Source: Bradyrhizobium japonicum USDA 6
GTDB lineage: Bacteria; Pseudomonadota; Alphaproteobacteria; Rhizobiales; Xanthobacteraceae
Reading direction: 5' to 3'
DNA length: 64,000 bases
Assembly (NCBI RefSeq): GCF_000284375.1
Contig: NC_017249.1
Location: 6,379,001 to 6,443,000 of the forward strand
Positions within the stretch are counted from its first letter, which is position 1. Every line of letters starts with the position of its first letter. Below the pieces are notes generated by a model. That model was not told the DNA's origin, did not search any database, and worked only from the letters and a program-made list of their open reading frames with translations. Of this stretch, positions 18,406-26,443 are shown piece after piece. A program made the position numbers and the translations under genes.

Positions 18406-18712
18406 GCACGCCAACCGGAGCGAGCTCCCTTGCCGCAAGGCAATCGTCAGCGCTGACTTGAAGAGGTTCATCTCGGCGCTTCGGGAGCTTCCGTCTCACG
18501 GACGTGACTGGAGGAAGAATGGCGGCCCTATGAAGCCCCGTTCTTCCGACCAGCCATGTCCGAGGCGCATTGATCCGTCCCAATAGCGTAGCCCCGGCAT
18601 CTGCCGCGTACAATGATGGATGGCGAAGCCGGCTCCATCGCGGACTCCACCAACCTCGCCATTGCCGTCTCAGGCCCCACGAGGGTAGGCCTACTCGCTC
18701 GAGGCAAGGGCT
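18406..18712. other. Intergenic region, nothing recognised
   Basis: This 307-base gap lies between a small secreted-protein gene (plus) and an AraC-type regulator (minus), which converge. I see no gene and no strong terminator hairpin with a T-run. Confidence 0.35.
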
Positions 18713-19606
18713 TCAAAGATCGAATCCAGCCGCAGCGGCATCTCGCCATCGACTCGGCGTGTCACCCGCGAAGCGCCTGAACGTCGTCGTGAAGTGGGCC
18801 TGGCTTTGAAAACCCACTGTGAGCGCGACCTCAACAATCGGCATCTCGCAGCCCCGCAGCAGATCCTTGGAACGCTGTATCCGGTGCCGCAAGATATATT
18901 CGTGCGGCCTGCAACCCGTCGCGGCGCGGAACTGGGCGGCGAAATGCATCCGGCTCAGGCCCGCAGCCGCGGCAAGATCCGCCAGCACGATTTTCTTGCG
19001 GAAGTGAGTCTCGATATAGTCGAGCACTCGCTTGAGCCGCCACTTCTGCAATCCCTGGACCGGCCTTTCAGAAGTGCATTGGCCGACGCGGGCTCGCTCG
19101 TCGAACCTCGGCTGCGCCTCGGACCGCAAGGCAAGGAGCCGGGCAATGACGGCAAATCGCAGGGCGTCGACGCAAAGGGCGCTATGGGTGGCCTTCAATC
19201 GCTCCATCGAGACGAGAGCTTCGGACAGGCGCTGAACAACCGGATCGTCATTACAAATGGGCGCCGTTGTCACAGAACTAGGTGCAGTCATGACCGCGCG
19301 TTGCCACGGGATTTCAACGCGCAGCCAGCCGGTGTCGCGCGCCGGATTACACCGTGATATGCTGGAGCTGCGCCGTGGCTGCCCTTCGATCGCGATGACC
19401 AGACCGAGCCGCTCGAAGGCAATCGTCGTTGCATCAAGGGAGGACAGATCGTCCCCGCGCGAAACGGTGGCAGGGGCGATGACCTTCGGAAGCGGCGCGA
19501 TCGACGCCATTGCCATGGCCGAGCGGAAATCTGTGTCGTCCGCGGTGGCGGTCGCCTGGGTGTCGCCATGCTTCGGTTGTGGCGACAATAATAATGGCTG
19601 AGACAT
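18713..19606 (-). CDS. AraC-family transcriptional regulator
   Basis: A 297-residue DNA-binding protein. The C-terminal ~105 residues carry the two helix-turn-helix motifs of the AraC/XylS family: RVLDYIETHFRKKIVLADLA, then AAAGLSRMHFAAQFRAATG and HRIQRSKDLLRG, and finally EVALTVGFQSQAHFTTTFRRF. The N-terminal two thirds would bind an effector but match no family I can name. The start at 19606 begins MSQPLLLSPQ; an open frame continues upstream with no similarity. The target is unknown. It is divergent from the third STAND regulator with a 577-base gap. Confidence 0.87.
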   Translation of the reverse strand: MSQPLLLSPQPKHGDTQATATADDTDFRSAMAMASIAPLPKVIAPATVSRGDDLSSLDATTIAFERLGLVIAIEGQPRRSSSISRCNPARDTGWLRVEIPWQRAVMTAPSSVTTAPICNDDPVVQRLSEALVSMERLKATHSALCVDALRFAVIARLLALRSEAQPRFDERARVGQCTSERPVQGLQKWRLKRVLDYIETHFRKKIVLADLAAAAGLSRMHFAAQFRAATGCRPHEYILRHRIQRSKDLLRGCEMPIVEVALTVGFQSQAHFTTTFRRFAGDTPSRWRDAAAAGFDL

Positions 19607-20183
19607 GATCTTACTCTTGCAAGGATAATCCGAACGATGATGCCCCATTCCGGCGAAGCGCATCGATCGCAGAGTAAGGTAGCAAGCTATGGCCCGATCG
19701 CGAGTGAAGAGGCGCAAAATCAGGAAACTTCAGGCTCCTTCGCCGACATACCGACACCGGCGAAGCGATGCGTCGTGCCATCCTTTCAATCGAGATACCG
19801 CGCGATATCCTGCAGCTCGCGATGTGTACAGGTGTCGCTTCGGCCGCTCGATATCGAAGAGACCAGGCAGGCCGCCGAGCTTCTGAACCGTCGCGACGCG
19901 AAATCCCCTGCCGTGTGTTGCTGTCGGGATGTGCTGCACGCTCCTTCCGGCCCGCTCTCCCATCTTGGCACTCTCATTCGTCCTCACGAACTCGTGTAGC
20001 AGGCAACGAGCTAGCCATGGCGAACGGCCGACTACTGAGAAGGTCGTCTTGACACCCCAACGGCCTCCCCTGTAGGACACCTGGGCATACTGACGCTTTC
20101 AGAATCTTGCAGGGGCGGTGATCTTTGGGGGTCTCGTCACTCTCCTAGATTGCGGCAGTGAAGTTGATCCACGGACCCCCCTT
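19607..20183. other. Divergent intergenic region, no supported gene
   Basis: These 577 bases lie between the AraC-type gene (minus) and the third STAND regulator (plus). Frames are open in several registers but none shows a domain or credible ribosome binding site. A GTG at 20118 in frame with the regulator is an alternative start for it. Confidence 0.4.
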
Positions 20184-23084
20184 ATGTCGCCTTCGCCCGC
20201 CGTACGAACCTACTCTTTCGGTAACTGGCTTATCGATTGCCAGCGGAGAGAGCTGAAGTGCGACAACATCACGGTCCCGATCGGAAGCCGCGCATTCGAG
20301 ATTCTCGAGAAACTGGCGAGTTGCGCCGGTCACCTGGTGACCAAGGATGATTTGATCGGAAGTGTCTGGTCAGGCCTGGCCGTCGAAAACAACACGCTCC
20401 AGGTTCATATCTCCGCCGTCCGCAAGGCGCTGGGCAAAGATCGCGATCTCCTCAAGACAATCTCGGGCCGTGGATATACCCTCGCCGGGACCTGGCGAAG
20501 CGGGCATTTGGATCAGCCCGCAGCGACATCGGTATCCGTCCCTACCGTCGACTCCTTTTCGAGTAACCTGCCGAACACGCGCGCTCCTCTCATCGGGCGC
20601 GAGGATTGCCTGAGCGAAATTGCCGAACTTATGTTCGCATATCGGGCCGTGACTTTGGTCGGCCCGGGCGGCATCGGGAAAACAAAGCTGGCCATCGAAC
20701 TTGCGCGCCTGGTCGCATCATCATTCGATGGTGCGGTGGCGCTGGTCGAGCTCGCGACCTTGCATGATCCGGGACTTGCGACATCGACCACCGCGCGGGC
20801 GCTCAAGCTGGCCTTGAGTGACAAGGAGGTTTCGGCCGCCTGCATCGCCCAGGCTATCGGGTCACGGCGTCTGCTTCTCATCTTGGACAATTGCGAGCAT
20901 GTCATCGACGTCGCTGCACAGATCGCGAGTGCTGCACTTCGCTATTGTCCGAATGTCACAATTCTTTCGACCAGTCGGGAAGGCCTCCGCATCGATGGCG
21001 AATACGTCGCGGCCATCCCGCCGCTGTCGGTTCCTGACTCTGGTTTGCGTGATCCCGGTTTGCTGTTGCAGGCAAGCGCCGTGCAGCTCTTCGTCGCTCG
21101 CACACAGGCGCTACGCGCGAACTTCTCTCCGGGCGCGGACGATCTGCTGAAAGTGGCTGCCATCTGTCGCCGGCTCGACGGAATTCCGCTTGCGCTGGAA
21201 TTTGCCGCGGCTCAGGCCGCGAATCTTGGGGTTGACACCGTCTTGCTTCGCCTGGACAGGCGAATGGAGTTGCTGAGCGGCGGCCGCAGGGACCAACTGC
21301 CGCGGCACAAGACCCTGCGAGCGACGCTGGACTGGAGCTACGATCTGTTGTCGCCCGACGAGCAAAGGCTGTTGTGCTGGCTCGCGGTGTTTCCGGCAGG
21401 GTTCACACTCGATGCGGCCATTGCAATGATGGCCGACGCGTTGTCCCGGTCGGACGTCATCGAAACACTGTTCAATCTGGTCGGAAAATCGCTGGTCTCG
21501 CTCGATCCCTCCTTCGAAGGGCGGTGGCGTCTGCTGGAGACCACCCGCGCTTACGCCCTGGAGAAGCTGGCAGAAGCAGGGCTGTGCGAGCAGGCCAGCA
21601 GGCGGCATGCAGGCTTTCTCAGGCAGCTCATCATGCCACTGGGCGATGCCTCCCCCGCCTCCGACGATCTCGCCCGCCTTGCCCAGGAAATTGGAAACGT
21701 GCATGCGGCGCTCGACTGGGCCTTCGCACCCGGCGGCGATGCCGCGCTCGGCGTAGAACTGACGGCCGGCTTTGTGCCGGTGTGGATGCAACTGCTGTCC
21801 TTCATGGAATGCTCGACCCGGATCGAGCACGCTCTCGCCCATCTCGACGGGAAGCTGACCTGCAATCCAAGGCTCAAGGCGCAGCTCTATGTCGCGCTGG
21901 GGTTCGCGCTTCTCAATACGACTGGCTCGGCGGATCGCATGAAAGCGGCCCTGAACATCGGCCTTGCGCTCGGCGAAGAGCTGTCCGATCTCGAGCTTCA
22001 GCTCAAGGCTGTTTGGACGCTGTGGAGCTATAATCTCAACTCGGGCCAATACGACGCGGCCAAGAATGTCGGAGAGCGATATCTGGAGATCGCCCTTCGC
22101 ACGGGAAACCCCGCCAACGAGACGGTAGGCCGCCGCCTGATCGGCGCCGCCACCCATTTTTACGGCGCACAGGAGGAAGCTCGACGCGAACTGACCCTCT
22201 CCCTGAACCACTCGGCTCATGGATTGAAGGACGGCACGAACCAGATGTGGTTCCTGCTCAACCAGAGCGTCCTAGCAAAGGCCATGTTAGCCCGCGTGCT
22301 GCTGCTCCAGGGAAAGATCGCCCAAAGCAGATCCCTGGCCGCGGAATGCCTCGAGGAGGCGCAGCGTGAGAAGGACAAGCTCGCGATCGCTTACGCGCTC
22401 CGGAACGCCGTGTGCCCCATTGCGCTGATGACGCATGATGTCGCCACTGCCGATCAAGCGATCGCGTCTCTCCTCGAGCTCGTCACGCGCGAGGGAATAG
22501 CTTTCTGGACGAGCTGGACGTCCTGCCTGAAGGGGCAGTTGCTCGTCCTGCAAGGCAGACATCACGATGGAATAGAGCTGCTGCGCAGCGGACTGAAAGC
22601 GCGGGCCGAGAACGGCTGGCTGATGCGCAATCCCGAATTTCTCGGATCGCTCGCCGAAGGACTGTTCGCGGTCGGCGAGACTGCGCAGGCCCTGGCCGCC
22701 GTGGAAGATGCCCTGACCATCTCCCGGCAAGGCCAGCAATTATGGTGCCTTGCTGATCTGCTGCGGATCAAGGGCGAGATCCTGCTTGCCGATGGCTCGT
22801 CAGATCGGTCCCGCTCGGAAGTCCTGTTCTCCGAGGGCCTGTCCGTTGCCAGAGAGCAGCAATGCCGCTTCTACGAGCTGAAGGTCGCGGCAGCCTGGGC
22901 AAGGATCATGGCGGCGTCGGACCGCCAGCAGACCGCGCTTGATCTCGTCGGTCCGGTCAGCGCTCTGTTCGATCGGGAGGTCGATCTTCCCGCGCTCGCC
23001 TTTGCGCGCGGTCTCGCTGCAAGTCCGGGCATCTCGATTTCGACATGCGGCGACGACGGGGCCCCGTCCTGCACCTGCCACTAG
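20184..23084 (+). CDS. Winged-helix / STAND-ATPase / TPR transcriptional regulator (paralogue 3)
   Basis: A 966-residue paralogue of the genes at 9586 and 12772. A winged helix spans about residues 8-105 (YSFGNWLIDCQRRELKC, GSRAFEILEKL, NTLQVHISAVRKALGKDRD, SGRGYTLAG). Walker A is GPGGIGKTK, Walker B is LLLILDNCEH, followed by STSREGLRIDGEYVAAIPPL and DQLPRHKTLRATLDWSYDLL, then a helical C-terminal half. It is closer to paralogue 2 than to paralogue 1 in the Walker B stretch (LLILDNCEHV against LLILDCCEHV). I chose the ATG at 20184 because similarity to the paralogues begins there; a GTG at 20118 would add 22 residues. A periplasmic binding protein gene starts 79 bases after its stop. Confidence 0.87.
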   Translation: MSPSPAVRTYSFGNWLIDCQRRELKCDNITVPIGSRAFEILEKLASCAGHLVTKDDLIGSVWSGLAVENNTLQVHISAVRKALGKDRDLLKTISGRGYTLAGTWRSGHLDQPAATSVSVPTVDSFSSNLPNTRAPLIGREDCLSEIAELMFAYRAVTLVGPGGIGKTKLAIELARLVASSFDGAVALVELATLHDPGLATSTTARALKLALSDKEVSAACIAQAIGSRRLLLILDNCEHVIDVAAQIASAALRYCPNVTILSTSREGLRIDGEYVAAIPPLSVPDSGLRDPGLLLQASAVQLFVARTQALRANFSPGADDLLKVAAICRRLDGIPLALEFAAAQAANLGVDTVLLRLDRRMELLSGGRRDQLPRHKTLRATLDWSYDLLSPDEQRLLCWLAVFPAGFTLDAAIAMMADALSRSDVIETLFNLVGKSLVSLDPSFEGRWRLLETTRAYALEKLAEAGLCEQASRRHAGFLRQLIMPLGDASPASDDLARLAQEIGNVHAALDWAFAPGGDAALGVELTAGFVPVWMQLLSFMECSTRIEHALAHLDGKLTCNPRLKAQLYVALGFALLNTTGSADRMKAALNIGLALGEELSDLELQLKAVWTLWSYNLNSGQYDAAKNVGERYLEIALRTGNPANETVGRRLIGAATHFYGAQEEARRELTLSLNHSAHGLKDGTNQMWFLLNQSVLAKAMLARVLLLQGKIAQSRSLAAECLEEAQREKDKLAIAYALRNAVCPIALMTHDVATADQAIASLLELVTREGIAFWTSWTSCLKGQLLVLQGRHHDGIELLRSGLKARAENGWLMRNPEFLGSLAEGLFAVGETAQALAAVEDALTISRQGQQLWCLADLLRIKGEILLADGSSDRSRSEVLFSEGLSVAREQQCRFYELKVAAAWARIMAASDRQQTALDLVGPVSALFDREVDLPALAFARGLAASPGISISTCGDDGAPSCTCH

Positions 23085-23163
23085 GTTGCTGATCTATCGA
23101 CCGGGACGGCATGTCCTGCAGCGCTGGACCAGCCCTCACCCCCAATCCTCCGGATCCTACCAG

Positions 23164-24372
23164 ATGAGCATCTCCAGACGACAGGTCTTAGGCGGCGTTG
23201 GCGCGTCGGTGTTTTCGCCCGGCATCATCCGCGCCCAGGGCACGAGACCGATCAGGATCGGCGAGATCAACTCCTATAGCAGCGCGCCCGCGTTTACCCT
23301 GCCCTATCGTCGCGGCTGGCAGTTGGCGGTCGAACAGCTGAATGCGAGCGGGGGCCTCCTCGGGCGAGAGCTGCAGGTCATCAGCCGGGACGACGAAGGC
23401 AAGCCGAGCGTCGCGCTGCGTGCCGCCGAAGAACTGGTGCGGCGGAATGACGTCGATCTTCTGGCAGGCGCATATCTGTCGAATGTCGGACTGGCGATCA
23501 GCGACTTCGCCCGGCAAAACCGGATCCTCTTCGTGGCGAGCGAACCGCTCACCGACGCCCTCGTTTGGGAGCAGGGACATCGATATTGTTACCGGCTCCG
23601 CCCCTCGACATACATGCTGGCAGCCATGCTGGTGGAGGAGGCAGCTCAATTGAAGGCGACGCGGTGGGCGACGATTGCCCCGAACTACGAATACGGGCAG
23701 TCGGCCGTAAGATGGTTCACGCAGCTTCTGAGCCGCCGCCGTCCAGACGTCGAGTTCATCAACAGTCAGTGGCCGCCGCTGGGTGCCATTGATGCCGGCG
23801 TGGTCGTCAACGCCCTCGCGCAGCAGAAGCCCGAAGCGATCCTCAACGTCACGTTTGGACCCGATCTCGCCAGATTTGTCCGGCAAGGCAATGATCGTGG
23901 CCTGTTCGAAGGGCGACACGTCGTGTCGTTCACGACCGGCGAACCCGAATACCTTCTTCCCCTCGGGCAGGACGCACCGGAAGGATGGATCGTGACCGGC
24001 TATCCGGTGACCGAGGTTTTGGATCCCGCCAACAACGCTTTCGTCTCGGCCTATTCCGCACGATATGGCGAGGCTCCCACGATGGGATCCGTGGTCGGTC
24101 ACGCCTTGATCAGCTCCATCGTGGCGCCGATCGCGAAGCTCGGGAGATTCGATACCGAGGCCATGGCCGACGGCTTTGGCAACGTCGGCTTCGAAACGCC
24201 GTTCGGCCCGGCGATTTGGCGTTCCATCGACCATCAGAGCACCATGGGGACCTTCGTCGGCCGCACCACTGTACGGGGCAACAAGGGCGTGATGGTGGAC
24301 TGGAAATACCGGGACGGTGGAACGATGCTGCCGCCCGACGCCGAAGTCTTGAAGCTACGCCCGGCAACGTGA
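23164..24372 (+). CDS. ABC-type amide/urea-like substrate-binding protein (orphan, Tat-like signal)
   Basis: A 402-residue type-1 periplasmic binding protein. The N-terminus MSISRRQVLGGVGASVF followed by SPGIIRAQG resembles a twin-arginine signal (SRRQVL), so it may be exported folded. The mature part opens IRIGEINSYSSAPAFTLPY and contains EQLNASGGLLGRELQVISRD and FVASEPLTDAL, the usual family blocks. Neither permease nor ATPase lies nearby. It follows the third STAND regulator by 79 bases on the same strand, which suggests co-expression and a possible sensing role. It is distinct from the binding protein at 16747, not a recent duplicate. Confidence 0.9.
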   Translation: MSISRRQVLGGVGASVFSPGIIRAQGTRPIRIGEINSYSSAPAFTLPYRRGWQLAVEQLNASGGLLGRELQVISRDDEGKPSVALRAAEELVRRNDVDLLAGAYLSNVGLAISDFARQNRILFVASEPLTDALVWEQGHRYCYRLRPSTYMLAAMLVEEAAQLKATRWATIAPNYEYGQSAVRWFTQLLSRRRPDVEFINSQWPPLGAIDAGVVVNALAQQKPEAILNVTFGPDLARFVRQGNDRGLFEGRHVVSFTTGEPEYLLPLGQDAPEGWIVTGYPVTEVLDPANNAFVSAYSARYGEAPTMGSVVGHALISSIVAPIAKLGRFDTEAMADGFGNVGFETPFGPAIWRSIDHQSTMGTFVGRTTVRGNKGVMVDWKYRDGGTMLPPDAEVLKLRPAT

Positions 24373-24459
24373 AGCGCTGGTTCGGCCAAGGCGATGCCAG
24401 CCGAAGTGTCGTCCCCCGTTCCCCACGCGGTGCGACGAGAGTCCTGTAGCGGCGGCGCC

Positions 24460-25161
24460 TCAGCATCCCGGCGGCAAGATCGGCGACACTCCCGGCGTTG
24501 GCGCCGCGCCTGAAGCGTTGGCCGGCAACACGGTCGCAGGCGCTGCGAGGTTCATAGAGACGCCTTCCGCGCAGGCCGTGCTGTTCGGGCTCGGCATGAC
24601 GGCGGCATTTGGATCGATGCCAGTGCCGCCGGCGGCGCTGGTGTCCGCCAGGATCGTGCCGGGCGCGAGGCTGGACGGCACTTGCGGGATCGAGAGCGGC
24701 AGGGACGCAGCGCTTGTCGCGAGCCCTCCCGGCGTCGAGCTGCATGCGACCGTCGCCCCCGTTCCCGCCGGTGCCGCTGCGGGAATCGTTCCGGTGGAGC
24801 TGCCAGTTTGCCCTGTCACCGGCAATAGCGGAGCGCCGATGCCTGACGCTGTCGAGCCGATGCTCGATACGATCGGGGTCGCCGGCACCGGCACCGGGGA
24901 CGTCGACGGCGTGGCGCAGACGACGACCGTACCCGGCGTCGTCGGATCCGAGGCGAGCGGAACAGGCGCCAGCGTCGTGTCGGGAACGCCAGGCTCGGTT
25001 GTTGCGGAAAACGGACCCGGACTGTTGAGCGGCGACGTCACGATCGCACCCGGTACGGTCGGAAGATCCATCGCCGTGGTGCCCATCGTTGAGACCTGCG
25101 CCTCACTCGAAGGGCAGTCCAACAGCAGGGCGATCGCTATTGCGAGCACGATCCGGATCAT
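24460..25161 (-). CDS. Low-complexity Pro/Ser/Thr/Gly/Ala-rich secreted protein
   Basis: A 233-residue protein with signal peptide MIRIVLAIAIALLLDCPSSEA. The rest is almost entirely small residues and proline (for example TTLAPVPLASDPTTPGTVVV and ATPSTSPVPVPATPIVSSIG), with very few charged residues and four cysteines, the last being C-terminal (LPPGC). It starts ten bases after the RND adaptor stop and has AGGA eight bases before its ATG, so it is the third gene of the efflux operon. I do not recognise a family. The composition suggests an extended periplasmic or cell-surface linker protein. An outer-membrane factor would be expected in this place but this is not one. Confidence 0.68.
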   Translation of the reverse strand: MIRIVLAIAIALLLDCPSSEAQVSTMGTTAMDLPTVPGAIVTSPLNSPGPFSATTEPGVPDTTLAPVPLASDPTTPGTVVVCATPSTSPVPVPATPIVSSIGSTASGIGAPLLPVTGQTGSSTGTIPAAAPAGTGATVACSSTPGGLATSAASLPLSIPQVPSSLAPGTILADTSAAGGTGIDPNAAVMPSPNSTACAEGVSMNLAAPATVLPANASGAAPTPGVSPILPPGC

Positions 25162-25171
25162 CTCTATGTTC

Positions 25172-26443
25172 CTAACTAACCTCGACCTTGCGAATGGTGA
25201 CCTTGCTGCCCTCCGCCAGGTTCACCGACGGATTGAGCACGACCTGGTCGCCGGGCTGTAGCCCCTCGCGCACTTCCACCGTGGTGCCGAAGTCCCGTGC
25301 GATCGAGACGTGCTGCAGATGAACGATGCCGTTCCGCACGACCGCGACATGAAGACCGTTTTGATCGAAGACGAGCGCATCGGACGAGACTGTCACCGAC
25401 GGCGTCTTGCGCGGGATCGACAGCTCGACCGTGCAGTAGATACCGGGACTCAAAGCACCGTCCGGATTGGGCACGTCGATCTCGGTCAGCAGAGTCCGGC
25501 TTCCCGGCTGCAATGCGCTTGCGATGCGTGTGACTTTCCCCGGAAACGTCCGCCCCGGAATCTCGGGGACGCGAATATCCGCGTCGACGCCCGGCGCGAC
25601 TCCGAAGGCTTCGTCCTGCGGTACGAAGACCTGGGTTCGGATCACGTTGGAATGCATCAGCGTGAACATGAAGGTCGACCCGGCCTGCACCAGGCTGCCA
25701 TTATCCACGTTGCGCTGTGTGATGACGCCGTCGAACGGCGCCACCACGCGCTGATAGGCCTTCTCCTGCTGGAGGACTCGAATCTGGGCCTCCTGCGCCG
25801 TGATGTTCGACTGGGCGACGCCCACGGCCGCCTGCTGTGCGCGCAACGTGAGACGATCGTTGTCCCCCTGCTGTGCCGTCAGCCAGCCTTGCTTGACCAG
25901 ATTGCTGTCGCGCGCATTGGTGACGTCGGCGAGCTCCCGGCTCGCTTGCGCCTGCTGCAAGGCGGCCTGGTTTTGCGCCAGCGTCGCCTGGGCCTGGGCG
26001 ATCTGCTGGTCGAGCTCCGGAGCCGTGATTTCCGCGAGAAGATCGCCCTTCTTGACGCGATCGCCGATATCCACATAGCGCTTTTCGATATAGCCGCTGG
26101 TCCGCGCGAAGATATTGGCTGCCTCGAACGCGGTCGTCGTCGCCGGCAAGGTAACCTTCATCAGATCCCCGCTGGGCCGTACCGCCGCCACCCGCACCTC
26201 CGGAATGGCGGTTCTCACCTGCTCCGCCACTGCAGCGACCTCACGCGCCGCCTGATAGTGCCGCCAGCCGCCAATGCCGAGACCGCCCACGAGCAGCAGA
26301 AGCATCCCTCCTCCGAGCAGCGCGCCGCCGTAACGGCGTCCGGACGGCGCGGCCTTGCCGGGGAGCTCGACGATACGGCGGCTCTCCGCATCGGGCGGGT
26401 CCCTCGCCTCTTCGTCATTGGTGCGCACACGAACGTCGCTCAT
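25172..26443 (-). CDS. RND efflux periplasmic adaptor (membrane fusion protein)
   Basis: A 423-residue HlyD/AcrA-type adaptor. A single membrane anchor lies at about residues 40-58 (GGGMLLLLVGGLGIGGW). The lipoyl/barrel region has NIFARTSGYIEKRYVDIGDR, and a helical hairpin follows (about 125-215, LDQQIAQAQATLAQNQAALQ). The second half of the lipoyl domain is RVVAPFDGVITQRNVDNGSL, and VPEIPGRTFPGKVTRIAS belongs to the beta-barrel domain. It links the inner-membrane pump to an outer-membrane channel. Its ATG overlaps the permease stop by ATGA, so translation is coupled. No TolC-like gene follows. Confidence 0.93.
   Translation of the reverse strand: MSDVRVRTNDEEARDPPDAESRRIVELPGKAAPSGRRYGGALLGGGMLLLLVGGLGIGGWRHYQAAREVAAVAEQVRTAIPEVRVAAVRPSGDLMKVTLPATTTAFEAANIFARTSGYIEKRYVDIGDRVKKGDLLAEITAPELDQQIAQAQATLAQNQAALQQAQASRELADVTNARDSNLVKQGWLTAQQGDNDRLTLRAQQAAVGVAQSNITAQEAQIRVLQQEKAYQRVVAPFDGVITQRNVDNGSLVQAGSTFMFTLMHSNVIRTQVFVPQDEAFGVAPGVDADIRVPEIPGRTFPGKVTRIASALQPGSRTLLTEIDVPNPDGALSPGIYCTVELSIPRKTPSVTVSSDALVFDQNGLHVAVVRNGIVHLQHVSIARDFGTTVEVREGLQPGDQVVLNPSVNLAEGSKVTIRKVEVS

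Noticed and set aside
23188..24234. A 348-codon minus-strand frame opposite the second binding protein
   Set aside because: It is a shadow frame with no domain or signal peptide; the plus-strand protein is clear.
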